A stretch of DNA of 12,795 nt from JBOHER01 sp050701115 (lineage in GTDB: Bacteria; Actinomycetota; Actinomycetes; Mycobacteriales; Pseudonocardiaceae), in NCBI GenBank assembly GCA_050701115.1, contig JBOHER010000138.1, positions 1 to 12,795 of the forward strand, in the 5' to 3' direction. The position numbers and the translations under genes are program-made. Positions 1-6,827 of the stretch are shown piece after piece. Positions within the stretch are counted from its first letter, which is position 1. Every line of letters begins with the position of its first letter. The notes under the pieces are model-generated. The model made no database searches and was not told the DNA's origin. It saw nothing but the letters and a program-made list of their open reading frames with translations.

Positions 1-10
1 CCTCCCACAC

Positions 11-41
11 AGAATCTGCCAGTTATCCACTGGCAGATTCT
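11..41. terminator. Perfect 12-bp inverted repeat (hairpin, possible terminator)
   Basis: AGAATCTGCCAG at 11-22 is the exact reverse complement of CTGGCAGATTCT at 30-41, around a 7-nt loop TTATCCA. The stem is only half G+C, unlike its surroundings, and is followed by CCCCC rather than a T run, so it is not a classical intrinsic terminator. It may end a gene lying left of the window or mark the edge of the rearranged region that follows. The dyad is certain; its function is inferred. Confidence 0.5.
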
Positions 42-78
42 CCCCCAAGAAGACACCACTGACCTGCACATACATGGC

Positions 79-783
79 GTGTCGGGGAGAAAGATGATCC
101 GACCGAGGCGAGCCGACAGAACCGCCAGCAGGTCGACGAGGACAGCCGAGGCTACGTCACTTCAGGAGAGCCGCACCCAAACCATTCCGCGGCCGTGGCT
201 GGAGCAGCTCAAGCTGGGCGGGGTCCTGGTCACCCCGTGGGGCACCGATTGGTCCAACGGCGTCATGCTGACACTCCGCGCCAACACCGACGGGACCGCG
301 GTCGGCCGGTTCTCGGGCAACCTCGCCTTCATGCGGGTGCGCACCCAGCGCCGCGCCCTCTATGGCTGGCAGCCCACCCAGGGCCAGATCGACGCCGCCA
401 ACGTGTCCACCACCGAGTGCCGCGGCGCCGACCTCGATCGCATGCTCAACCCCGAGCTCGGCAACTTCGCCATCGGCGCCCGCCTCGACCCCTGCTGCCT
501 CGAGGTGGCGTGGGACGCCAACGGCGAACGACGCCACGTCCTCGAACTCGACCACCGCGACTCCGGCTCGTGGGCGCGGCTGGATGCCGACCTCACCCGC
601 CCCGACCCTTGGCAGGTCCGCCAACTCGGCCCGCGGCGACTGTGGGACGAGGCCGAAACCGCCTACGACTGGTGGCATGACCAGGGCGAACCCGGCATGG
701 ACCAGTTCGGCGTCATGATCGGCCCGGGCAGGCAGTGGCTCTGGCTGGAGCAGCCGGAGAACGTGGTGCGAGTGGTGCTGTAG
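79..783 (+). pseudogene. C-terminal fragment of a PCMT-like (protein-L-isoaspartate O-methyltransferase family) methyltransferase
   Basis: From about residue 36 the protein matches the region that follows the SAM-binding fold in actinobacterial PCMT-like methyltransferases, many of which sit in ATP-grasp or FxLD-type RiPP clusters: IPRPWLEQLKLGGVLVTPWG, then NGVMLTL, DGTAVGRFSGNLAFMRVR, and a long tail ending in WLWLEQPENVVRVVL. The Rossmann part with its glycine-rich SAM loop is absent: the roughly 35 residues before the match are Arg/Ser/Thr-rich and resemble nothing in the family. Full-length relatives are, as I recall, near 380-400 aa; this is 234. The reading frame is otherwise open, so it may still be expressed, but it cannot be a methyltransferase alone. 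No RiPP precursor or ATP-grasp gene is visible nearby. The first ATG (79) is nominal because the true 5' end is lost. Confidence 0.65.
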
Positions 784-946
784 CTCCACTGGGTCGCTAC
801 GGATCTGGGCAGCCTGTCCCGTCGGTCAACTCGAGCCCACCTGTGACCGTGTCCCTAGTGCCCCTGGCTGTCCCCGATCCGCCCGAACCCGTCGACAGTG
901 CGCTGACCAGGCGAAACCAGCCCGGTGTCGCCGACTCGAGTCCTCG

Positions 947-1561
947 CTAGGCGAGCAGGCGCAGTCCTGACGCATCTGCTGAGGGCCGCGGGTCGTCGGT
1001 GACGTTCACTAAAGTGCCGATCATGCCGGTTATTGGAATCCCCCTTGGTCCTTCGTATCCAGTCAGCGTGACAAACCGCGCAGCGCCGTGAGGTGCGTTT
1101 GCGCGATCTGCGGATAACTCCGACGAACCCTGTGGGTTGCTGTCCGGCCAGGTGCAGGTCGGGGATCTGCCGGGGGTGAGCATGTGGATGTTGTGGTGGA
1201 CCGGGTCGGGGCGGCGGTTCAGCTCGGTGGTGAGTTCGTGGATGACCTGGACATAGACCTCGACGCGGGCGCGTAGCTGATAGTTCTCGGTGCGCAGGGT
1301 GGCGTTGGCGGCTTCGGCGTCTACGGCGCGGGCGTGCAGGGCCTGGAATGCTGGCGGGACGCCGTTGGCTTCCTGTTTGCGCCGGTCGAACTCGTCTTTG
1401 AGATCGGTGTGCTTGTGGGTGAGGATCCAGCGTTTGACGCCGGCCTCGGCCGCGAGCTGGAGAACCGTGAGCGCTTCGGTGGACCGGGTCGGCGTGCCAG
1501 CGAGCAGGCGGTGCATGGCGTCCCGGATTGCTTCGCGTTCGGCTGTAACGTCGCTGGTCAC
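947..1561 (-). CDS. Orphan HTH/coiled-coil protein of the integrase-associated (DUF6262/TnpC-like) type, possibly with an aberrant C-terminus
   Basis: I chose the GTG at 1561 because the minus strand carries AGGGAAGG about 8 nt before it and because family members begin near this T(A)EREAI motif; the open frame itself continues to 1690. Residues 5-60 form a probable DNA-binding helical unit (EREAIRDAMHRLLAGTPTRS, EALTVLQLAAEAGVKRW, THKHTDLKDEF). Residues 70-115 are a heptad-like coiled coil (AEAANATLRTENYQLRARVE...HELTTELNR). Actinobacterial proteins of this shape are often encoded next to tyrosine integrases and may assist recombination, but no integrase lies in the window. The last ~90 residues, after TTELNRRPDP, are low in structure and coded by less GC-rich DNA (about 950-1180), so the original 3' end may have been replaced. 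The family call is from memory. Confidence 0.55.
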   Translation of the reverse strand: MTSDVTAEREAIRDAMHRLLAGTPTRSTEALTVLQLAAEAGVKRWILTHKHTDLKDEFDRRKQEANGVPPAFQALHARAVDAEAANATLRTENYQLRARVEVYVQVIHELTTELNRRPDPVHHNIHMLTPGRSPTCTWPDSNPQGSSELSADRANAPHGAARFVTLTGYEGPRGIPITGMIGTLVNVTDDPRPSADASGLRLLA

Positions 1562-1879
1562 TGGTGCAACCTTCCCTGCTCGTGTTCGGCGACGATGCGC
1601 TAGAGCCGGCCAGGGCGAGCGGTCGGTGTAGGTAGCGGCACCATTCGCAACCACGCACCGCGTGAATAGCGCGAGTTTTGAATGAGACACGGTCTATGCC
1701 GGCCGACCATCTCGGCGACATCCGTGGGGGTCTCGGCGATTTCCCCGACTGGCTCGCCGCGAATTATCGAACGCGCGGGACTGCGAACCGGGCCATCAGC
1801 ACGTAAGGTAGCCATCTGGCTACGCTCATCCCAACGGGTGTACCGCCGGAGTGCGGGTAGGAGGGCCGGTGGTGGCGCG
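1562..1879. other. Divergent intergenic region between the HTH/coiled-coil gene and the DUF742 gene
   Basis: No gene is supported here, although open frames run through on both strands. The only clear structure is a compact dyad at 1808-1823, listed separately. The stretch near 1660-1690 is comparatively AT-rich and could hold the leftward promoter, but I see no convincing -10/-35 pair there. Confidence 0.5.
1808..1826 (+). promoter_or_regulatory. Possible operator/promoter of the DUF742 gene
   Basis: GTAGCCATCTGGCTAC at 1808-1823 is a perfect 7+7 inverted repeat with a 2-bp centre. It overlaps a TAnnnT hexamer, TACGCT (1821-1826), that would start a transcript near 1833, 47 nt before the chosen GTG. 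A compact dyad on a -10 element is a typical repressor site arrangement. No recognisable -35 is present, so the assignment is tentative. Confidence 0.3.
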
Positions 1880-2635
1880 GTGAACGCACCGAGTGAACCG
1901 TCTCGGCGAGGACGGAAACGGCGGCGCAAGGTCGGACGGACCGGCGCTCGATTCCCCTCGGCGCATCTGCAGGAAGAGTTCGACGCCGACCCCGATCCCG
2001 CGGACACCGAAATCCTCGACACCGACGCACCCCCGGCAGATATCCCCGAGCAGGGCAGCCCGGTCGACATGCCGGTGGCAGGGGAGGACGTGGCCGGGCC
2101 GGACGTCGCAGCCGGCTCAACTGAACCGGACGCGCGGAAAGCGGCCGAACCGGGTACGGCAACGCAACCCGGCGACGCCGTCGCGGACACGGTAGCCGAG
2201 GAGCCCTCGCCCGAGGAGCCCGCCGCACCCGCCGAAGGCGCAGCAACCGCGCAAGCCGCGGACGCGCACGCGGGTGACGACGAACTGCTCGACGATGTGC
2301 GGTCCTGGGTTCGTCCCTACGTGTGGACCGGTGGCCGCACCGACCACACCCTGGAGTTCGCGCTGGAGACGCTGGTCAGCGCCCGGAAGCCGGCTGAGGA
2401 ATCGGACATCGACGCGATGCGCGACGAGCACCGCCGGGTGCTCGACTTGTGTGCTCAGCCGCGGTCGGTCACCGAGATCGCCGCATTGCTGTCGGTCCCG
2501 CTCGGTGTGGCCAAGACTCTGTTGGGTGCGATGGCGGAGGAAAACCTGCTTGTCGTGCACGCCAACGGCAACACCGGCGTCGGGCCGGATCTCGAGTTGA
2601 TGGAGCGGGTGCTGCGCGGCCTGCGCAACCTCTGA
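1880..2635 (+). CDS. DUF742 (CvnC-like) protein with long acidic N-terminal extension
   Basis: Start is GTG 1880, with AGGAGGG at 1859-1865 (14 nt spacing, somewhat long); the open frame reaches back to 1682 but that part is not protein-like. The 251-aa product has a basic N-terminus (GRKRRRKVGRTGARFP, 11-26), a disordered Asp/Glu/Ala/Pro-rich linker (about 33-133), then a complete DUF742 domain (about 138-251): VRPYVWTGGRT, LETLVSA, EHRRVLDLCAQPRSVTEIAA, LLSVPLGVAKTLLGAMAEENL, and the closing PDLELMERVLRGLRNL. DUF742 proteins usually sit in conservons with a sensor kinase, a roadblock/LC7 protein and a small GTPase, where they bind the GTPase machinery. None of these partners is adjacent, so this is an orphan copy. 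The winged-helix-like SVTEIAALLSVPLGVAKTLL segment may bind DNA or protein. Family call is firm; role is not. Confidence 0.85.
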   Translation: MNAPSEPSRRGRKRRRKVGRTGARFPSAHLQEEFDADPDPADTEILDTDAPPADIPEQGSPVDMPVAGEDVAGPDVAAGSTEPDARKAAEPGTATQPGDAVADTVAEEPSPEEPAAPAEGAATAQAADAHAGDDELLDDVRSWVRPYVWTGGRTDHTLEFALETLVSARKPAEESDIDAMRDEHRRVLDLCAQPRSVTEIAALLSVPLGVAKTLLGAMAEENLLVVHANGNTGVGPDLELMERVLRGLRNL

Positions 2636-2651
2636 CGTTCTCCCCCCGGGC

Positions 2652-2891
2652 TCAGCGCCCGCGAGCCTCACGCAGCAGCGCGATCAGGCCGAGGCCGAAT
2701 CCGGCCGATGTGCATCCGATCGCCGCGGTACTCAGCCACCACGGCAGGTCGGTGTGTCCGAGCGCGAACATCGAGAACACCACCAGCACAAAGATCAAAC
2801 CGGCCACGAAGGAGGCCAGCGCGACCCGCATCAATCGGGAGGGCCTGCCCGCTCGGGTCGGCGGTACCTGGTGGTTCGCGTCGGCTGTCAC
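2652..2891 (-). CDS. Small two-helix membrane protein, function unknown
   Basis: A 79-aa protein with a short polar N-terminus (MTADANHQVPPTRAGRPSRL), a first hydrophobic helix VALASFVAGLIFVLVVFSMF (about 23-42), a short loop HTDLPWW, a second helix (about 53-73) and a basic LREARGR end. The positive charges before helix 1 and after helix 2 suggest both ends are cytoplasmic. I recognise no named domain. It is convergent with the DUF742 gene (16 nt between stops) and divergent from the cold-shock gene. Start is GTG 2891, supported by a leaderless-type TACGCT 7 nt upstream rather than by a Shine-Dalgarno sequence. Confidence 0.75.
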   Translation of the reverse strand: MTADANHQVPPTRAGRPSRLMRVALASFVAGLIFVLVVFSMFALGHTDLPWWLSTAAIGCTSAGFGLGLIALLREARGR

Positions 2892-2898
2892 GCGCTCA

Positions 2899-2904
2899 AG
2901 CGTA
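2899..2904 (-). promoter_or_regulatory. -10 element for the small membrane protein (leaderless-type)
   Basis: On the minus strand TACGCT (TAnnnT) lies exactly 7 nt before the GTG start, placing the transcription start at or next to the start codon. No purine-rich ribosome binding site is present in the gap (TGAGCGC). A convincing -35 is not visible. Confidence 0.4.
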
Positions 2905-3072
2905 ATGGAGGGTTATGCACAATCGGAGTCGACAGGGGCGGGCCGGAGCTCGCGGAGGCCCGCTCGTGGCGGCTGGATGCAGGTGAGACACGAACGGCGG
3001 GTGCACCGACGAGCGTGCATAGCCCGACTTTCGCATAAGACCCATGGCTTCTCGTCATCGTTCGAACCGAGA

Positions 3073-3078
3073 TAGGCT
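3073..3078 (+). promoter_or_regulatory. Candidate -10 of the cold-shock-domain gene, giving a ~100-nt leader
   Basis: TAGGCT at 3073-3078 is the only good TAnnnT hexamer between the divergent genes on this strand. It would start transcription near 3085, about 100 nt before the CSD start. Long leaders are common in cold-shock mRNAs, but I see no cold-box sequence I can name. The rest of 2905-3186 shows only GC-rich short dyads. Confidence 0.35.
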
Positions 3079-3186
3079 GTATGTCAACGCGCGTCGGTGG
3101 GCACGCCCCCGGGGCGCGTTCGTCGTGCGGTCGCGCTGGAGCAAGCGCACGGCGCGGATCAGCTGAGCGAAGGAACGGTGAGTGCG

Positions 3187-3573
3187 GTGCCGACCGGCAG
3201 GGTCAAGTGGTACGACGCGGAGAAGGGTTTCGGGTTCGTCTCCCAGGATGGCGGCGAGGACGTCTACATCCGTAAAACCGCGTTGCCCCAAGGGATCGAG
3301 GCACTCAAAACGGGTCAGCGCCTCGAGTTCGGCGTCGCGGACGGTCGCCGAGGGCCGCAGGCGTTGTCGGTGCGGCTGCTCGACCCGCCGCCGTCGGTGG
3401 CCGAGGCGCGCAGGCGCCCCGCCGAGGAGTTGCACGGCCTGATCGAGGACATGATCAAGCTGCTGGAAGCCAAGGTGCAGCCCGACCTGCGGCGGGGCCG
3501 GTACCCCGATCGCCGCAACACCAAGCGCATCGCGGAAGTTCTGCGCGCGGTCGCGCGCGACCTTGATCCGTAG
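3187..3573 (+). CDS. cspB: Cold-shock-domain protein with C-terminal extension (CspB-like)
   Basis: A single-stranded nucleic-acid-binding protein, 128 aa. The CSD occupies residues 1-67: VPTGRVKWYDAEKGFGFVSQ holds the W8 stacking residue and RNP1 (KGFGFV, 13-18); RNP2 appears as DVYIRK (25-30) where the usual form is DVFVHxS. The remaining ~60 residues (PPSVAEARRRPAEELHGLIEDMIKLLEAK, then a basic GRYPDRRNTKRIAEVLRAVARDLDP) are predicted helical. This matches the arrangement I recall for mycobacterial CspB (Rv0871, about 135 aa) rather than the ~67-aa CspA type. GTG 3187 is preferred because family members begin M/VPTGKVKWYD; GTG 3178 is an alternative start three codons earlier, and GAAGGA (3169-3174) could serve either. 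The gene converges on the DUF2771 gene 13 nt away. Confidence 0.88.
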   Translation: MPTGRVKWYDAEKGFGFVSQDGGEDVYIRKTALPQGIEALKTGQRLEFGVADGRRGPQALSVRLLDPPPSVAEARRRPAEELHGLIEDMIKLLEAKVQPDLRRGRYPDRRNTKRIAEVLRAVARDLDP

Positions 3574-3586
3574 CGGGGACCGGCGC

Positions 3587-4099
3587 TCAGCCCGGCTGCA
3601 ACTCGACCGTCCACACGCCGCGCGCGACCAGTTGCGGATTGCCCGCTTCGTCCGCGATCGGGTTGCCCTCGGCGTCGCTCGCGTAGGCGACACCGATCTG
3701 CTGCACCTCGACCACGAAGATTCGTTCATCGGGGTTGGCCGGGCGGGCGGTGTAGGCGTAGGCATCGCCCTGCCCGAAGAACTCCTGCTTGACCGGCAGT
3801 GGGGTGCCGTCCTTGGCCACCGACTGCACGTTGACCAGCCAGGGGCTCTCGGCGACCTCGCTCGGCACGGAGATCTGCACCGGCTGACCCGGTCGGACCT
3901 TCAGATCGCCCTGTGCGCCACCGCCTGATCCGCAGGAGGTGACCTCGATGTCGCAGTACTGCACCGGTTCGACGGTGACCGTGTGACCGTCGGCGTAGAA
4001 GGTCAGTTCCGGTGGCCCCACCTCGGCGCACGCTGAGGTCAGCAGCAGCGTGCCCGCAACGCAGGCGATCGCGGGAACTGTTCGGGAACGGGAAGGCAT
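3587..4099 (-). CDS. DUF2771 secreted protein, probable lipoprotein
   Basis: A 170-aa exported protein. Residues 1-24 form a signal peptide (basic MPSRSR, hydrophobic core, LLLTSAC) with Cys24 as the probable lipidation site; Thr at -3 is less usual for a lipobox. The mature part matches DUF2771: PPELTFYADGHTVTVEPVQYC, IEVTSCGSGG, LKVRPGQPVQISVPSEVAESPW, KQEFFGQGDAYAY, and a C-terminal VWTVELQPG. Two cysteines after the signal (YCDIEVTSC) may form a disulfide. Function unknown. It is the last gene of the minus-strand operon, 39 nt after the MFS stop, with AAAGG about 5-6 nt before the ATG. The MFS-DUF2771 pair is also found in mycobacteria (Rv0876c-Rv0875c, from memory), which suggests a lipoprotein partner of the transporter, though this is inference. 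Confidence 0.85.
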   Translation of the reverse strand: MPSRSRTVPAIACVAGTLLLTSACAEVGPPELTFYADGHTVTVEPVQYCDIEVTSCGSGGGAQGDLKVRPGQPVQISVPSEVAESPWLVNVQSVAKDGTPLPVKQEFFGQGDAYAYTARPANPDERIFVVEVQQIGVAYASDAEGNPIADEAGNPQLVARGVWTVELQPG

Positions 4100-4138
4100 G
4101 CCAACCTTTCTGCCAGGGCGACGTCGGTGACCGCGGGC

Positions 4139-5923
4139 CTATGGGTGCCGGGACGGCCGGGGGCCGACCGGACTCTTCCGGGTGCCGCTCGGGCCTTGCG
4201 GGCGGGGCCGGACCGGTTGATCCGTGCCCAGTCCGGGAATCAGCGAGCTGCCGCGCCGGACCAGCACTGTCTGGGTCAAGCCGATGGCGACCAGCACCGA
4301 GACCACGACGAAGCCGATCCAGTAGGTCGGCGGCAGCAGCAGCCCGATCGCGCCGCCGAAACACCACGCGAGCTGCAGTACCGTCTCGGACCGGCCGAAC
4401 GCCGATGCGCGCGACTCCTCGGGCAGAGCCTGCTGGATGACAGCGTCCAGGCTGATCTTGGCGAGCGCGCTGCCGGTGGCGCCGACCAGCGCCACGATCG
4501 CCGCTGTGGCCACCCCCTCCATCATGGCGGCGATCACCGTGGACACCAGGATCCCGGACACGGACCCGATGATCACCTGGTCGGGGCGGCCGACATGCAG
4601 CCGGGAGCCGATCGCGTTGCCGAGGAAGCTGCCCGCTCCCGCGGCACCGCCGATGATGCCGAGCAGGAGCAGTTGGATGGCCGGTTCGGACTCGGTTTCC
4701 GCCTTCACCGCGAAGGCGGCGAACAGCATGAGAAACCCGGTGAGCACCCGCGCGGTTCCATTGCCCCACAATGCAACCACCACGCCACGCCCCATCGGCT
4801 GGCGTTTCTTCCGCGCCGAGCGGCTGACCAGGGCGGCTGGGACCTCGCCCTCGGTGACCTCGACCCACGCCGGGATCCGCATCGCCTGCACGGCTCCGAC
4901 GACGCTGATCGCGGCGGTGAACCAGAGCGCTCCCGCCGACCCCGTTGCCCAGCTGAGGCCGATGGCCAGCAGGCCGAAGACGGCACCTGCCGCGAGCCCG
5001 AAGACGGTCAGGCGCGCGTTGGTTTTGGACAGGGTGATCTCCGGGGGGAGCACCCTCGGCGTGACCGCGGCCTTGAGCACCATGAACGACTTGGACAGCA
5101 CCATCTTGCCCAGCGCGGCTGGGTAGAGCAGCCAACCGTCGAAGTGCATCGCCATCACCAGGCACATCAGCGCCTGGCCCAGTGACGCCACGCACATCGC
5201 CACCCGGCGACCGTGCTGGATCCGGTCCAGCGCGGGTCCGATGACGGGGGCGATCAGCGCGAACGGGGCGATGGTGACCAGTAGGTACAGGGCGACCTTG
5301 CCGCGGCTTTCCTCGGTGGCCGCCGCGAAGAACAGGGTGTTGGCCAGCGCCACCGCCATCGCCGCGTCGCTTGCGTAGTTCAGCATCGTGGCGTAGGTCA
5401 GCGAGGTCAGCCCGGACTTGTCGGCGCCATCGGCCTTGGTCGCCCGGTGGAAAGCGTCAACGGCCTTGCCGGTGAGCTGCCTGCTGCGAAACGCGGCCAC
5501 CCGGGTGACGGTGATCTTGCGGGGCAGCTTGGGCAGCCCGGTGCGCTCCGCGCCGCTGCGCTGCGGCGGATGGGGAGCACCACCGGGTGGTGGCGGTTGG
5601 GGAGCGCCGCCGCCGGGTGGTGGTGGGGATGGGCGCGGATGGCCCGCGGTGTTGTACCGCTCGTAGCCGCGCGAGCCGGGTTCAAAGGGACTTTCGCCCG
5701 CGTTGTCCCGTCGCCACGGGGGGACCTCCCCGCGGATCGGCTCGGTCCGGTGCGGGTCTGCCGGGGCGGGCGGGGGCTGCTGAGGCGTCCACTTCCGCCG
5801 CGGGCGGTTCCGATCGGCGCGCCTGGCGCCCCAACCCGGGAACCGGGTGGGGTTGGCGCGGTCATCCGAACCGGAACGAATCACGTGTTTATCCTGCACC
5901 ATTCTCGTCGTGCGGTGCCGCAC
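4139..5923 (-). CDS. MFS-type transporter with proline-rich cytoplasmic N-terminus
   Basis: An integral membrane protein of about 594 aa resembling the mycobacterial Rv0876c family. The first ~160 residues are soluble: a basic start, PQQPPPAPADP and a PPPPGGG/PPPPGG Pro-Gly stretch, then RKITVTRVAAFRSRQLTGKA. About a dozen hydrophobic helices follow, including YATMLNYASDAAMAVALANT, VALYLLVTIAPFALIAPVIG with GPALDRIQHGRR (an MFS loop 2-3-like motif), VFGLAAGAVFGLLAIGL, LLLLGIIGGAAGAGSFLG and YWIGFVVVSVLVAIGLTQTV. The Arg/Pro-rich tail is soluble. Substrate unknown. GTG 5923 is chosen because GAGGG (5935-5931) lies 7 nt upstream; GTG 5929, ATG 5902 and GTG 5884 are alternatives. It follows the cyclotransferase stop by about 10 nt, so the two are probably translationally coupled. 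Confidence 0.85.
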   Translation of the reverse strand: MRHRTTRMVQDKHVIRSGSDDRANPTRFPGWGARRADRNRPRRKWTPQQPPPAPADPHRTEPIRGEVPPWRRDNAGESPFEPGSRGYERYNTAGHPRPSPPPPGGGAPQPPPPGGAPHPPQRSGAERTGLPKLPRKITVTRVAAFRSRQLTGKAVDAFHRATKADGADKSGLTSLTYATMLNYASDAAMAVALANTLFFAAATEESRGKVALYLLVTIAPFALIAPVIGPALDRIQHGRRVAMCVASLGQALMCLVMAMHFDGWLLYPAALGKMVLSKSFMVLKAAVTPRVLPPEITLSKTNARLTVFGLAAGAVFGLLAIGLSWATGSAGALWFTAAISVVGAVQAMRIPAWVEVTEGEVPAALVSRSARKKRQPMGRGVVVALWGNGTARVLTGFLMLFAAFAVKAETESEPAIQLLLLGIIGGAAGAGSFLGNAIGSRLHVGRPDQVIIGSVSGILVSTVIAAMMEGVATAAIVALVGATGSALAKISLDAVIQQALPEESRASAFGRSETVLQLAWCFGGAIGLLLPPTYWIGFVVVSVLVAIGLTQTVLVRRGSSLIPGLGTDQPVRPRPQGPSGTRKSPVGPRPSRHP

Positions 5924-5933
5924 TCCCACTCCC

Positions 5934-6758
5934 TCATGAGGTGGTGAAGCGCACCCGGAACATTGTCGGCCACAGCTTGCCGGTAATCAGAAATTCGTCG
6001 CGACCGGGGATGGCCGCGATTCCGTTGAGCACATCGGTGTTGGCCCGTTCGGCGGCGGAGAGTAGTCCCGACGCGTCGATCTCGCCGGTCACCACGCTCT
6101 TGCCCGGGTCGATGCGCAGGATTGTGTCGGTCTGCCAGACGTTGGCGTAAACGACGTCGCCGACGCACTCGAGTTCGTTGAGTCGATCCACGTGTTGACC
6201 GGCGGAACGCACCGCGACGTCGCCCAATGGGGCGAAACTCACCGGGTCGCGGAAGGTCAGCACGTCCGAACCGTCGCTCATCACCAGGCGGTTGGCTTCG
6301 GTCTGATGGCACAGACCCCAGCCCTCACCGTCATAACGCACCCGCCGACGTTCCGCCAGCGTGCTCGGATCACGTTCGATCGCGATGCCGTCCTGCCAGG
6401 TTAGCTGCCACACCGAGGAGTCGGTCACCGTCATGCCCTCGCCGAACAGGGGGGCGGGAAGCTCGGCGCGAGCCAACTCGGTGCCGCTGGAAAGCTCGGT
6501 AGCACTCATCGTGGACTCACCGACCCGGCCGGTACTCTCATAGAGGATGCCGTCGGAGATCTCGAATCCTTGTGTGAAAGCGTTTGGGTCATGTGGAAGC
6601 GTCTCCAGCACTTCGGCTCGCAGGCGTTCGGGCGGCTGCGGGGTTCCGGACTCAAGCGCGCCGGGTGCGGGACCGCCGCACGCCAGCAGCCCGGTGACCA
6701 GCGCGAGCCGGCACACCAGCTGAGTGCGCCGCGAGACGAGCCGGGAAGCGTTGTGCAC
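5934..6758 (-). CDS. Glutaminyl-peptide cyclotransferase (plant/bacterial beta-propeller type), lipoprotein
   Basis: Catalyses cyclisation of N-terminal glutamine to pyroglutamate. The 274-aa protein has a signal peptide ending in LLAC with Cys27 as lipidation site, so it should act outside the membrane. Family motifs run in order: HDPNAFTQGF (56-65), LYESTGRVGEST (72-83), FGEGMTV (105-111), WQLTWQDG (117-124), GEGWGLCH (144-151), MSDGSDVLTFRDP (160-172), RLNELECVG (192-200), VYANVWQTDTILRIDP (203-218), DVLNGIAA (242-249) and FLITGKLWPTMFRV (256-269). The length fits a five-bladed propeller. GTG 6758 is preceded by GGGAGG with 8 nt spacing; open frame to 8093 is only a shadow of the sacsin-like gene. 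It heads the operon with the MFS and DUF2771 genes. Confidence 0.92.
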   Translation of the reverse strand: MHNASRLVSRRTQLVCRLALVTGLLACGGPAPGALESGTPQPPERLRAEVLETLPHDPNAFTQGFEISDGILYESTGRVGESTMSATELSSGTELARAELPAPLFGEGMTVTDSSVWQLTWQDGIAIERDPSTLAERRRVRYDGEGWGLCHQTEANRLVMSDGSDVLTFRDPVSFAPLGDVAVRSAGQHVDRLNELECVGDVVYANVWQTDTILRIDPGKSVVTGEIDASGLLSAAERANTDVLNGIAAIPGRDEFLITGKLWPTMFRVRFTTS

Positions 6759-6814
6759 GAGCCAAGCCTCCCATGCCAGGAGCACACGCCTGGGGCAGCC
6801 GTCGGACCGGCGAC

Positions 6815-6820
6815 TATCCT
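6815..6820 (+). promoter_or_regulatory. -10 element of the DUF3027 gene (leaderless-type)
   Basis: TATCCT ends 7 nt before ATG 6828, and no Shine-Dalgarno sequence is present in GGCCGAC. This geometry predicts a transcript starting at or beside the ATG. The 69-bp region 6759-6827 must also hold the leftward promoter of the cyclotransferase operon, for which I find no clear hexamers. Confidence 0.45.
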
Positions 6821-6827
6821 GGCCGAC

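Noticed and set aside
157..789. 210-aa minus-strand reading frame opposite the methyltransferase fragment
   Set aside because: The composition is that of an antisense shadow, while the plus strand shows recognisable family motifs.
784..946. Possible gene between the methyltransferase fragment and the HTH gene
   Set aside because: The open frames here are short and low-complexity; only a small CTCGC-TAG-GCGAG dyad at 943-955 is visible.
2647..2661. CGGGC-TCAGC-GCCCG dyad between convergent stops
   Set aside because: A 5-bp stem in GC-rich DNA that includes a coding end is too weak to call a terminator.
3726..5195. 489-aa minus-strand reading frame
   Set aside because: It is an alternative frame of the MFS and DUF2771 genes with Arg/Gly/Ala composition typical of shadows in GC-rich DNA.
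6570..6827. N-terminal extension of the DUF3027 gene to 6570
   Set aside because: It is antisense to the cyclotransferase start and signal peptide and would run through the divergent promoter region.
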